This document shows positions 40,436 through 50,518 of a stretch of 64,000 nucleotides of DNA, piece by piece; the first letter of the stretch is position 1; the number at the start of each line of letters is the position of its first letter. The translations under genes and the position numbers were made by a program. The notes under the pieces were generated by a model. It was not told the DNA's origin. It saw nothing but the letters and a program-made list of their open reading frames with translations, and did not search any database. The DNA comes from Lucinisca nassula (Eukaryota; Mollusca; Bivalvia; Lucinida; Lucinidae), in the NCBI GenBank assembly GCA_963580285.1, contig OY757023.1, positions 94,230,931 to 94,294,930 of the forward strand. The letters run 5' to 3'.

Positions 40436-40778
40436 TCAAACAGTCAAATGGTAAACTATTTGTAAAGCTTTTGCCATTAGACTGTCAAAGAATACAGAAA
40501 AATGGCCCCTTCACCAAAATGTAACAGCGCAATTAAGGTAAAGCATTTATTAATTCTACCTTCTAAAGAAAGTTTTTTTAAACATTTTAAGTGAGCTGCT
40601 TCAATTAATTTTAAAAGCATCCATATACATGTAGTGGTACATTTGAAATGAAAACCATTTGTTCACAACTGTTAAAGTGTACGCGTATATACATTTCATT
40701 TTCGTCCGGACAATTTACAGCACTTTGATTGCAACACTGCATGTACATTTCATGAAACAATTATCGAATACATGACAT

Positions 40779-41014
40779 GGGCCCCGTCAAGCGATTTTGG
40801 TACTTATCGCCTATGCGAGCTGCGAAGGTTCAGGCGAGCCTGCGCATCCGCGCAGTTTCGCCAGAACCTTCGCTGCTCGCTCATACAAGCAGTGAATCAA
40901 GAGGAACCTTCAGACAGAAAGCCATATCCCTGGCCCCTCTGAATGGCTGGGCATGCGCAGTTAAAATTTTTCATGACGGAATGCTCGAAGACACAAATTC
41001 GCTTGGCGGGGCTC
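40779..41014 (+). mobile_element. Element E, 236 bp, second copy
   Basis: Same length as the copy at 27,783 and about 96-97% identical by eye. Flanked by its own 4-bp duplication ACAT (40,775-40,778 and 41,015-41,018), so it moved independently. It lies in the spacer, not in an arm. Confidence 0.93.
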
Positions 41015-41082
41015 ACATTATGCCTGTGAAAAATGTGCATCAAGGAATAAATGGAAAAGGGGCCTCCCTGTTTGCTTGGATA

Positions 41083-41389
41083 TTTTTTGTTTGTTTGATT
41101 TAAGTTTAACGTCCCCGTCAACACTGTTTGGGTCATTTTGGAGACGTTGCTTCCAATTTTGTGGGACTTTTATCCAACATTGAGATGAAATGACATCTCA
41201 AGCAATGTCATCCAATGGAACCAATATGGTTTATAAGCACGGACGGTCCGACTCGCAACGCTTTGCCTGGAAAGGCTTAGATCCTCTAAGCGGTTCACCA
41301 ATACTTGTGTGCGGTCGGTTTCAGCTCTGCGTGGAAGCATCATGCAGCCCATCTATTTCATCAAGCCTCGATGGGAGGGTGGGGGGCTA
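41083..41389 (-). mobile_element. SINE-like family D with 12-bp target duplication
   Basis: Flanked by TTTGCTTGGATA (41,071-41,082) and TTTACTTGGATA (41,390-41,401), one mismatch. 307 bp. Confidence 0.9.
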
Positions 41390-41569
41390 TTTACTTGGAT
41401 AGCATTAAAGATCAGCAGAAGACATTTGGGGGTGGGGTGAGGTTGGGGGGAGGGGTAAAATAGTTACATTGCAATTTTAATGGTTTCCATATAAAGTAAT
41501 GGTTGACTGACTGAGACAACTAATAAACCCATAGGGTAAGAACAACCATGTGAAGAAATCGCATACTGA

Positions 41570-42208
41570 TCACGACAACACGCCTACATAATTTTGACCC
41601 CCTCAAATCCCACTTTTATATAGTAAAATTGGCCGAAACTAGCTAGTCTGGCCCAGAAAACATGTACACTCCATATTTTTCAGTTCGGTGGTGTATTCCT
41701 TGCTTACAAAGGATAACCCTTTTATAGAACATATTTAACTTCACTACAGCTGGTGTGTGGGACTGTGTGGCGGCGGTAAAACGTCTCCCTGCCCTACATC
41801 ATAGTGTAGATTATATTTTCTTGTCTTTTGGGATCATTGATTCCATTGAGGAATTTTGAAAATATCTGAGGGTCACTGATGAGGCCTAATTGTCCGAAAC
41901 TAGCTAGTCTGGCCCAGAAAACATGTACACTCCATATTTTTCAGTTCTGTGGTGTATTCCTTGCTTCCAAAGGATAACCTTTTTATAGAACATATTTACT
42001 GGGGTATTCGTTTTTTTCTTATTTCTGCTCAAAAACATAGCTTCTAGGTACTCGTTAGAACCGCCTCGCCGAGGCGGTTCTAACAAATTCCCACAATCTA
42101 TGTTTGGAGCAGCAATATGAAAAACATCACTTTTTTTTTTTTGAAAATTTTCATTTTTTGGCGGTAAATTTTTCCAAAATATTTGAATAGGCGTGCTTTC
42201 GTAATGGC
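41570..42208 (+). mobile_element. MITE family A carrying a mini-element insertion
   Basis: Start gatcacgacaacacgcctac. Left body to 41,632. Body resumes at ctggggtattcg (41,999). Palindrome at 42,035-42,100 (cgttagaaccgcctcgccga). End aggcgtgctttcgtaatg. Confidence 0.85.
41633..41998 (+). mobile_element. 366-bp insertion with 105-bp terminal direct repeats
   Basis: 41,633-41,737 and 41,894-41,998 are near-identical 105-bp direct repeats (ccgaaactagctagtctggc to agaacatattta) around a 156-bp middle. Two or three substitutions seen. Layout resembles a miniature LTR element, but there is no TG...CA end, clear primer site or polypurine tract. Confidence 0.8.
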
Positions 42209-42364
42209 GATACGAAGGGAATTTCTTGCGTAATAATCATATGCCATCGCGTCTGATAATGTAAGAGGGTGAGTCAATAAGGATCGCTTGTCAGGCCGTA
42301 GCTAGAGTATGCGTCCCCACACTGCCACTAACATATACTAAGTGGAAGAGTGAGTGAGTGTGTT

Positions 42365-42650
42365 TGGGCTTGAAGAAATATATGGGCTGCATGATGCTTC
42401 CACGCAGAGCTGAATCCGGCCCGCACACTAGTACTGGTAAACCGTTTAGAGGATCTAAGCCTGTCCAGGAACCGCGGTGCGAGGCGGACCGTCCATGCTA
42501 ATAACCCCTATTGGTTTCATTGGGCGACTGGGCTAGAGTTGTCATTTCACCTCAGTGCCGGGTAAAAGTCCCACAAAATTGGAAGCAACGTCTCCAAAAT
42601 GACCTTTACAGTGTTGACGGGGACGTTAAACCTCAAATCAAACAAACAAA
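42365..42650 (+). mobile_element. SINE-like family D, head-truncated
   Basis: gggcttgaagaaatatatgg through ttaaacctcaaatcaaac. A W SINE follows at once. Confidence 0.85.
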
Positions 42651-42654
42651 AACG

Positions 42655-42792
42655 TCCCACCAACAGCTAAGGTCATACGGAGAGGGAACCTCGATTTAAC
42701 GACTCATCCGAAAGTCTGGAGAAGCCAGGGATCGAACCCACGTCTCCTGGTTTATGAGGCGAGTAGCTTTTCCACTACACCACGGAGGCTTC
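42655..42792 (-). mobile_element. tRNA-headed SINE (W)
   Basis: On minus: cctccgtggtgtagtggaaa (A-box side), gtgggttcgatccctgg (B-box), body ctccagactttcgga. Related copies at 42,935 and 57,180. Confidence 0.8.
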
Positions 42793-42934
42793 TAACAAAC
42801 TGGAAGAAGGCCAAAGAAGGTCTGCCAGGTGGGAAATACGTGATTATACTTACAGCTACAATGTATGCTCAAGGACCTAATTTGGCGTCCCTTTGAGCAA
42901 CGCCGCTGACAAACGTCTCGCTGTGACGTCGAGT

Positions 42935-43093
42935 GAGTGAGTATTTGTGTTTTACGTCACACCAACAGCTAAGGTCATACGAAGACGGCACCTCGGTTTA
43001 AAGACTCATCCAAAAGTCTGGAGAAGCCCGGGATCGATACTGCGATCCCTGGTTTACAAGGCGAATAGCATAACCACTACACCACGGAGGCTT
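42935..43093 (-). mobile_element. tRNA-headed SINE (W), second copy
   Basis: cctccgtggtgtagtggtta head, gtatcgatcccggg B-box (weakened), 3' end gtgacgtaaaacac with a tcactcactcg tail. Confidence 0.8.
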
Positions 43094-43104
43094 CCACACG
43101 TCCA

Positions 43105-43411
43105 AGATCACTTATGATCTTGTTGCAATACCCGCATCTGAGTACCTCACCCTCAATACTAGACCTTTCCCTTGCATACAAACAGATTTACACTCGAACA
43201 GACAACTACACGTACATGTACACCTTCTTTCCCATGGAATGCTCTACCTGCCTATGTTGTAACGCTACCCACTCTGGCGCAGTTTAGCAGTGCTTTTAGA
43301 CCAATTTTAACTATACTAACACTGTACAAACTCTTTTCACCAACTTTCCTTTCCTTTAATTTCAGCTATCACCCTTCAACACTTGATTCGCCGGAACCCT
43401 CTGGGTTTTAG
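43105..43411 (+). pseudogene. LINE ORF2 C-terminal fossil with frameshift
   Basis: Around 43,115-43,180 one frame reads DLVAIPASEYLTLNTRPF. Further on another frame reads PWNALPAYVVTLPTLAQFSS (about 43,228-43,290). Together these are the familiar end of a reverse-transcriptase ORF (LV.IPA..YL..., then WN.LP...V..PTL..F). A frameshift between them and the absence of any upstream RT core mark a 5'-truncated dead copy. The 79-codon frame at 43,172-43,411 is only its second half. Confidence 0.8.
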
Positions 43412-44261
43412 ACATATAGACACATCCAAACACTACGTCATCACTCAATGATACTATTCGCCGGGACTTACCGGTGGTGGGCAAAAAACGTTTTTTGCCG
43501 TTTGTCGCCATTGTAAATGCAATGTTATTTTCTGTAAACTTATATTTTGTTTGGAATCGAAACGACAAAATTTACCTTTAAACTTTTAAAATAGACATGT
43601 CTTAGCTAGTAATTATTGGTTTCTAGAATATTTGAGGATGTTTTGATGATAATTACCTGTTAAACTTAGGCAGGTAACAAGGCAGGATGGTCTTAATTAT
43701 TTGTAATAAAAATGCGCAAAACGAATGACTAAAAATGCGGAAGATGCAGGAATAAAGTCTAGAATATATTTATCTACTCATTTAAATTGTAATTTGATCG
43801 GTGTTCTGTAACAGTCTACTAAAATATGCCCTAAATAATAAACCTATTTACAATGTGTTGATATGGACCTCGGCTTTTTGCAAAGAAGGTCACGTATCAA
43901 AACATTGGATCCGTCTATTGGAAGAAAGAAAGAGTAAGAAAGAAAACAAAATTATGTTTGAATCATCGATGTTTGAGATATTGGAGTTTCGCTGTATGTG
44001 TATTTCCTGTGTTAGATGGCGGTCACGTTGTCTGATTGACGTCTGTCAAAGCTGATGACCACTGTCCTTCAATCTACCAGTGAGAGACGGGGCTTGGCAA
44101 ATTCTTTGGAATACTATGTTTTACATGTACACAAAATAATAAATCATGTAGCTTCTTGTGTCGCATTAGTTGTCGTCTACTCTGTGGTTGTCCTAGAAAT
44201 GTGGACAGCGCAGACTGATCTCAGCCATTACGGTACATACGTCATTTATCGGTGCCGAACA
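43412..44261. other. Unassigned spacer interval next to the right arm
   Basis: Frames of 68-86 codons without recognisable domains. No repeat identified. It ends where arm homology begins (gaacatcacgtgaacaagtc). Confidence 0.4.
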
Positions 44262-44520
44262 TCACGTGAACAAGTCCGTGTAATGAACGCCCCCTCTAAA
44301 CCCCTCTGTATATAGAGAAAACTGGGGTTTATATTGGTATACGTTACTTATCTTATTTCTGTTCTAGGAAATATGTTGTGGGTACTCACAACTCATGCAC
44401 CCACAACCTATGTTTAGAGTATAAATAAGAAAACTAATACAGATTTTCATGAGAAAAGTAACTAATTTGGAGATATGAAAGAATGCACTGTGTCACACGA
44501 ATGTGATATCTTAATAAGGT
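44262..44520 (-). mobile_element. MITE family B, palindrome mostly lost, innermost right-arm block
   Basis: Start atcacgtgaacaagtccgtg, end gtgtcacacgaatgtgatat. The core is reduced to gtgggtactcacaactcatg. Partner at 29,980-30,487. Confidence 0.78.
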
Positions 44521-44624
44521 GACCCGGTGCTTATGGGTCCGGGGATAAAGCAACCGGGACAAGTCGAAAACCTACCTGTGGACACGAACAGGTAACAACA
44601 ACAAAAACAAAAAACAGAAATCAC

Positions 44625-44890
44625 GTAAACAAGTCCGTGTAATGAACACTCCTTCTAACCCTACTTTATGCAGATTATGCCGCGAAAACTTTGGTTTACA
44701 TGGGTTTACATTATTACATTTATTTCAAAGACATAGCTTGTGGGTACTCGTTAGAACCGCCTCAATGAGGCGGTTCTTACAAGCACACACCACATATCTT
44801 TGGAGTAAAAATTAGAAAAAAGTATATCACAAATTTTAAACAGAAAAATAACCGTTTTCGACATATATATAAAAACTGAATTCAATGCAC
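44625..44890 (-). mobile_element. MITE family B, shared between arms
   Basis: Start atcacgtaaacaagtccgtg, core gaaccgcctcaatgaggcgg. Partner 29,603-29,885. The 100 bases between the two B elements (cccggtgcttatgggtccgg) are also shared. Confidence 0.8.
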
Positions 44891-44899
44891 TTGGTCTCA

Positions 44900-45178
44900 C
44901 GGACGCACGGATGGGTTTCGCGATGATTGAGGTCCAGCAGTGCACTACACAGATGCCCGTTCACCCAAAATGTCTACAGGCGCTCAGATAAGGCTGCATT
45001 CTCACGTGGTGTGGGCATTCTCACGTGGTGTGTAGTCTTACATGTATTTCAAGAAGGGTCCAGATTATATGTGATAATTTAATAGGAAATATATGCTATG
45101 TTTTTTTTGCTGACAAATGTGAGTAGGTTTTGCAAAAACACCGGCACTTTTTTAGGAAACTAGACGTGTATTAGATGT
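44900..45178. repeat. Conserved arm block with 19-bp tandem repeat
   Basis: Partner of 29,326-29,602. The word attctcacgtggtgtgggc/attctcacgtggtgtgtag is duplicated here only. Confidence 0.75.
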
Positions 45179-45415
45179 TTTTTGTTGGTCTCTTTTTGTT
45201 TGTTTGTGCATAATCGGCCCAGTCGACACGGTTTAGGTCATAACGAGCCGATCGATGTACCTAACCACACTTAACCTAGGAAGGCTAACCAGTACGCTTT
45301 CCTTCTTAAATTAGCAGAATATCACGAAAAAAAATGTTGCTGACTCGGCAGTATCGAACCCTCGACCTCCTGATCACCAGTCCAGCGAACATCCTACTTA
45401 GCTACCGAGTCCGCC
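45179..45415 (-). mobile_element. tRNA-headed SINE (T), shared between arms, uninterrupted
   Basis: Head at right (ctcggtagctaagtagga on minus), 3' end near 45,200. A single TTAA at 45,305-45,308 marks the empty K site. Confidence 0.85.
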
Positions 45416-45488
45416 TAATAAACATTGCGCTTACTATTGTAGAGTCTGACCACTAACAAGCTTGTTAAGCTAACGGTGCTTTTAAGCA

Positions 45489-45783
45489 TGTTTTGTTTGT
45501 TTAAGTTGAGGTTTAACGTCCCCGTCAACAACGTATAGGTCATTTTGGAGACGTTACTTCCAATTTTGTGAGATTTTTACCCGACATTGAGATGGAATGA
45601 CATCTCAAGCCGTGTCGCCCAATGAAACCAATTGGGTTTAGAAGCATGGACGGTCCGCCTCGCACCGCGGTTCCTGGACAGGCTTAGATCCTCTAAGCGG
45701 TTTACCAGTACACGTGTGCGGCCGGTTTCAGCTCTGCGTGGAAGCATCATGCAGTCCATCTATTTCTTCAAGCCCCGATGGAC
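45489..45783 (-). mobile_element. SINE-like family D, right arm only
   Basis: Tail ttttgtttgtttaagttgag, head ccccgatggacgggggcc. The left arm reads through without it at about 28,835. Confidence 0.85.
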
Positions 45784-45829
45784 GGGGGCCGTTCGAAGAA
45801 CGTAACTGGACATAGAACACAATCCTTAG

Positions 45830-46310
45830 ACATTACAATACCACATCCGTGAGGCAATATGTATTTTGTCTTGCACGTATCTTCAAAATGGCTACTTTTC
45901 TAATGACAGATCGTGATATTTTTCTTATTTCTACTACAAACATAGGTTGTGGGTGCTCTTTAGAACCGCCTCATTGAGGCGGTTCTAACGAGTACCCACA
46001 ACCTATGTCTGGGACAAGAATTATTTTTGGGTTTTACGGCCCTTTCAAGATTATTTCACTCGTACCAAGCCGGTCGTTAATCAGAGTTGGGCGAAAACCG
46101 GAGTACCCGGCGAAATATCACCTGACCTTCCGTTGCAGAACTTGGCGTCTCAAATGTGACCCAAGCCAGTCTCGAACCCACAGCCGTGAGAGCCCTAATG
46201 ATTAAGAGTCAGCGCTCTCGGACCAGAAATAAGAAAATTAATGTTTTCCCTCGTAAACCCAAGATTTCTCAATATAAGGGTGTTCATTTCATGGGCATGT
46301 TCACGTGATG
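45830..46310 (+). mobile_element. MITE family B in the promoter region of the right gene copy, with nested SINE G
   Basis: Start attacaataccacatccgtg, perfect core gaaccgcctcattgaggcgg, end gggcatgttcacgtgatg. Its right edge is about 90 bases before the TATA box. The left gene has no insertion here (about 28,795). Confidence 0.85.
46017..46228 (-). mobile_element. SINE (G) nested in family B
   Basis: On minus: ctgactcttaatcattaggg, B-box gggttcgagactgg, gagacgccaagttctgcaac, ending aaagggccgtaaaacc. Also seen at 58,785 and, as a chimera, at 11,940. Confidence 0.78.
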
Positions 46311-46399
46311 GACGTTTTCGCTTGATGCGGTTCAATAAAACACGTGGTCAGTTGTTTTGATACTTTGACGGGTCCTGTCACACGAACTGGCATTCATCA

Positions 46400-46409
46400 T
46401 ATATAAAAA
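46400..46409 (+). promoter_or_regulatory. TATA box of right gene copy
   Basis: TATATAAAAA, 80 bases before the ATG at 46,490. Flanks gcattcatca and cggaac are conserved with the left copy. A TATA this far upstream predicts a 5' UTR of about 50 bases. Confidence 0.65.
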
Positions 46410-46489
46410 CGGAACTTTGAAGAGCTACCCATATGTCATCTTGATCATCCTAACTGCGGACGTCTAGATTGTAAAATATTTCGTTCAAA

Positions 46490-46699
46490 ATGAAAAAGTG
46501 TATTTTAGTATTTACCATTGTTGCTTTGATCTCAGTCTGCCAGGCGCAGCAAGGTTTGAGAAATCTTCTCTTAATGAATGCCCTCGGACGTTCCGGATCA
46601 GGGTCAGGATCAGGGTCAGGATCGTCCACTTCCGGTGGCCTTGCAGGAGGTCTAAATGGCGCTCAATCGTTAATGATGCTGAATGGTAAGTTTATTTGA
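46490..46699 (+). CDS. Secreted Gly/Ser-rich protein, first coding exon, right copy (partial)
   Basis: Twin of the exon at 28,384-28,599. MKKCILVFTIVALISVCQA is a strong signal peptide (residues 1-19), then QQGLRNLLLMNALGR, five Ser-Gly repeats (35-44), SSTSGGLAGGLNGAQ and MLNG. The splice donor AATG|GTAAGTT at about 46,684-46,691 ends the exon in phase 1. The frame continues to a stop at 46,697-46,699, probably in the intron. The two copies differ by only a few substitutions (Arg2/Lys2, Ala22/Gly22 and some silent) and one Ser-Gly unit across 200 bp, against perhaps 10-15% divergence around them. If the donor is not used it is a 69-residue secreted peptide. The family is not one I can name. 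No convincing later exon found within the arm. Confidence 0.77.
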   Translation: MKKCILVFTIVALISVCQAQQGLRNLLLMNALGRSGSGSGSGSGSSTSGGLAGGLNGAQSLMMLNGKFI

Positions 46700-46789
46700 A
46701 ATCATTTTTGTTGTAGCATAGGGGTACAAAAGGATGGTTTTTCATGTCTGTACATGTAAATATCTTCCGGGAGAGATTTGGTAATTCTA

Positions 46790-46860
46790 TCCTCCTTGTA
46801 AACCCCAGTTTTGTCTATAAAACTGTTTTTTTTTCACGGACATATTATCATGATGAAATA
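46790..46860 (-). mobile_element. MITE family B remnant, shared between arms
   Basis: gtaaaccccagttttgtcta and ttcacggacatattatcatg. It lies within the putative first intron. Confidence 0.65.
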
Positions 46861-46872
46861 AGCAAAACTATC

Positions 46873-47157
46873 ATAATTTGTCATCACGTGAACAAGTCCG
46901 TGAAATGAAGACTCCCCTATACCCCACTTTATATAAAACTGGGGTTTAAGGGGGTTAACATTATTTTTCTTATTTCTGCTCCAATACATAGGTTGTGGGT
47001 ACTCGTTAGAGCCGCCTCAATGAGGCGGTTCTAACGAGCACCCACAACCTATGTTTGCAGTATTTATAAGAAAAATATCACGGATTTTCATCAGAAAAAT
47101 GGCCATTTTGGAGATGTGAAAAAATGCACTTTGTCGTACGGGTGTGTCATCGTAATG
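46873..47157 (-). mobile_element. MITE family B, right arm only
   Basis: Complete copy, start tcatcacgtgaacaagtccg, core gagccgcctcaatgaggcgg, end gtacgggtgtgtcatcgta. It occupies nearly the same point where element E entered the left arm. Confidence 0.88.
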
Positions 47158-47159
47158 TA

Positions 47160-48025
47160 ACGTAAAAACTGGCATCATTGCAGCTTTAAAATGTTCACGC
47201 AGTCTGATCTGAACCTTTGTGCATGCTGTTTGTCTAGATATTTATACTCTCGCTATCCCACCAGGCTGGGAAGGCCGGGTCGTGTCTTATACATTGTACC
47301 TTGTCGCAAAGCCCGAGCTCGCATATATGGATCGCATCCTGCGAAATGAATCTTCAAGCATATGCGTTCAAGGAAGATTCAGATCAGCCTGTCCTTCCGC
47401 GCCGGGGCAGGCAACATTTTTTTTTCACGGAGAGTGACCATAGTTATTCTCTCTCCCCACCCCACGCGCCCACCCACCAACACTTTCCACTGATTCAAGA
47501 CGAGCGGTTGTCAGTTTCTGGTGTAAGAATCTGCATTGCACCACAAGTCTATACTGGAAAAGTACGGTTCGGGAAACTGACCGGCGTGATTTGACCTAAA
47601 TATTGTTAACTGGTTCGGGCAATCAAGGTCGAGTTGTTCAAACGATGTTGTTGGTTAACGTCGTGATAAAACTTTGACAATTCAATGTGGCAAATATAAT
47701 GATATTTTTGCTGTAAAAATGCTCACATTTTTCCAGCAAAAATACCAAAATTTTAGACATTGTATTTGCTAGAGTAGTTAACAGTAGGACCACTTATGAG
47801 CTCGCTAAGCTCACGATGCTTTGAACAATCGATGACATGACACTGACAGACAAAAAAAGCTTAGGTGACCCCTACCACACAAAGCAAAATGAGATGCTCA
47901 AGCATGGGTGATATGCGTTGACTCGGATCAGCCTGCACCATGTGCGTCCGCGTATTCTAATCAGAATCTTCGCTCTATAGCTAGCCAGTGATTAAAGCTG
48001 CTCCCAAAAATCAGCGAAAGCATTT
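47160..48025. repeat. Conserved arm block with SINE body
   Basis: Partner of 26,634-27,778 without the left-arm insertions. Frames of 72 and 97 codons come from a dispersed repeat (NLQAYAFKEDSDQP), and I do not call a gene. Confidence 0.7.
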
Positions 48026-48027
48026 TC

Positions 48028-48300
48028 AATTACGAATACACGGCTATCGTAATATATTGAAAATTTTACACAAAAAAAGAGAAAAATGTCCGATTAAAAA
48101 TTCTTATATTTTTATATTTCAGCACAAAACATAGATTGTGGGTACACGTTAGAACCGTCTCATCGAGGCGGGGTTCTATCAAGCACCACAATCTATGTTT
48201 GAGTCAGAAATTAAAATTATAATGTAAACCCCTGTGAACACCAAGTTTACTGTATAAAAGTTAGGTTTCAAACAGTAAAATTATATAGGCGTGTTTTCGT
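48028..48300 (-). mobile_element. MITE family A, shared between arms
   Basis: Start aattacgaatacacggctat, core gaaccgtctcatcgaggcgg, end ataggcgtgttttcgt. Partner 26,364-26,633. Confidence 0.85.
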
Positions 48301-48367
48301 CCATAGTTTGGTTTTACACGTTTATTCGTAACGGGGCTCATAGAATCTATAGTCGATTTATCACGGT

Positions 48368-48450
48368 TGTTATTATTATCATAATTATTATTGTTATCAT
48401 CATTTATTAGTAATTTTATTTTTATAATTTTAATGATATTATTATTATTT
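48368..48450 (+). repeat. ATT-rich microsatellite
   Basis: Irregular tta/att units, partner of 26,218-26,300. Confidence 0.85.
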
Positions 48451-48486
48451 TGGGCTGCATGATGCTCCCATACATAGCTGAAACCT

Positions 48487-48766
48487 AGAACACACGTCTA
48501 TACAAATACATTGGAACCTTTATCGCAAAAAAAAAAAAAAAATGAAAATTTTAAGATGAAAATTGTTATATTTGTCTTATTTCTGCTCAAAATAGAGATT
48601 GTGGGTACTTGTTAGAACCGCCTCATCGAGGTGGTTCTAAAGAGCACCCACAATCATTATTTTAGAGCAGAAAGAAGAAAACTAATGTTTACCCCTGTAA
48701 CCCCAGTTTACTTTAAAAATTGGGGTTCAATATGGTCAAAATTATATAGGCATGCTTTCGCGATGG
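48487..48766 (-). mobile_element. MITE family A, shared between arms
   Basis: Start gaacacacgtctatacaaat, core gaaccgcctcatcgaggtgg, end ataggcatgctttcgcgatg. Partner 25,877-26,160. Confidence 0.82.
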
Positions 48767-48841
48767 GTGCTTAGAAGATCTAAGCCTGGCCAGGCAAAGT
48801 AGTCCTAGTCGGACCGTCCCTGCAAATAAACCCTATTGGTT

Positions 48842-49128
48842 GACGCCTCCGCCAATCGGGGCTTGAAGAAATAGATTGGGCTGCACGGTGCTTCCACGCA
48901 GAGCTGAAACCGACTGCGCACATGAATACTGGTAAACCCCTCAGAAGGTCTAACCTGCCAAGGCAAAGTGGTGCGTGTCGGACCCTTTTGGTTCCATTGG
49001 GCGGCAGGGCTTGAGATGCCATTTCATCTCAATGTCGGGTAAAAGTCCCACAAAATTGGAAGCAACTTCTCCAAAATGACCTTAATAGTGTTGATAGGGA
49101 CGTTAAATCCAAAATCAAACAAAAAAAA
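48842..49128 (+). mobile_element. SINE-like family D, right arm only, with target duplication
   Basis: Flanked by CCTATTGGTT (48,832-48,841 and 49,129-49,138). 287 bp. The left arm holds the unsplit site near 25,800. Confidence 0.9.
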
Positions 49129-49200
49129 CCTATTGGTTTGTTTGGACGGTAGAGCTTCATCTCAATGTCAGGTAAAAAAAAGTCCCACAAAATTTGAAAT

Positions 49201-49620
49201 TCCTATATTATTATTTTATCACCAACGTTATTATTATCATTAATTTTATTTTATTTTTTTTTCAGCCGGTCTCGAACCACTCGACATGTTGCTGTGCAGA
49301 AGAAATATAATGCTTTGTATGATGATGATGAAATAGATTCGATGAGTTCTGTTTGACCACAACAACATGAGAGAGGCCTGCCGAGCTTTGGAGGGGCTAT
49401 CCAATCTTTGCATGTCTGGCATTATAAAGTGACCCAGTGCATGTGACCGATAATGAACTGGAACTGAACTTATGTGACAAAATAGACATATAGATGGGCC
49501 ACGGCATGCGACAGGGGCTGTTTGAGCATGTGAGCGAATTAAAGATTCAAATCAGCCAGCAAATCTACTCAATGCAACTTTCCTAGTCTACAAGTAGAAA
49601 CCTTTGGTCAACAGGCATCT
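49201..49620. repeat. Conserved arm block
   Basis: Partner of 25,229-25,671, including the atgatgatgatgaaata tract. No gene. Confidence 0.7.
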
Positions 49621-49621
49621 C

Positions 49622-49902
49622 ATTACGGAAACGTGCCTATTCAAAATTTAATATATTGAAAATTTTGCCACAAAAAAAAAAAAAAAATGAAATTGATCAA
49701 ATAAAATAAATCTGATATTTTTCATGTTTCTGCTCAAAATATAGATTGTGGGTGCGCATTAGAACCGCCTCATTGAGGCAGGTCTAACGCGTGCCCACAG
49801 TAGAAATGAAAAAATAATAATGAACAACCCCTTTAAACGCCAGTTTTACGATATAAAAGTGGGGTTAAATGGTATCAAAATTATATAGGCTTGTTTTCTG
49901 TT
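49622..49902 (-). mobile_element. MITE family A, shared between arms
   Basis: Start cattacggaaacgtgcctat, core gaaccgcctcattgaggcag, end ataggcttgttttctg. Partner 24,939-25,228. Confidence 0.83.
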
Positions 49903-50242
49903 ACGCAGGCTGATCTGAGTCATCGCTGGCGCACATGTTTGAGTGTGTCTTTTCGCTTTGCGCGGCTCAAAGTACCAATCGCAATAAAAGAACAAAATAA
50001 AAAAAAATGTCGGGCATAAAAAACGTGAAATTGACAATAAATAAATAAAAAACCTACTTGGATTCGGACATAACATTCTTACACTACAAATGGTATTTAT
50101 TTAAGTATTATTTTTTCTGAAGTTGGCTATAACACTTGAGAATAATCACTGTTTCTGGTTTGGTCCTCAGCAGTTGTTTTATAGAGGTGTCATGGTGTAT
50201 AACCAATTAAACGTGTTAAAGCCGACATGTAAAGAACTTGGC
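49903..50242. repeat. Conserved arm block
   Basis: Partner of 24,594-24,938. No gene. Confidence 0.7.
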
Positions 50243-50518
50243 ATTACTAAAAACACGCCTATATAATTTTGACTCCATTGAACCCCACGTTTATAAAGTA
50301 AAACTGGGGTTTACAGGGGTATACATTATTTTTTATTTTTTCCGCTCAAAATATAGATTATGGGTACTCATTAGAACCGCCTCGAAGGCGGTTCTAACGA
50401 GTACCCATAATCTATATTTTGAGCAGAAATAAAAAAATACCAAAATTTTTCATCTTGAAATTTCTTTATATCGCGGTAAAGTGTATAATGTATTTGTATA
50501 GGCTTGTTTTCGTAACGG
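50243..50518 (-). mobile_element. MITE family A, shared between arms
   Basis: Start attactaaaaacacgcctat, palindrome 50,340-50,425 with very short loop, end ataggcttgttttcgtaac. Partner 24,319-24,593. Confidence 0.85.

Larger units (their letters stand above)
48450..49200 (+). mobile_element. Older family D broken by A and by a second D
   Basis: Head piece about 48,450-48,486 (gggctgcatgatgctcccat), middle 48,767-48,841, tail side 49,141-49,200. Partner of 25,672-26,212. Confidence 0.75.
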
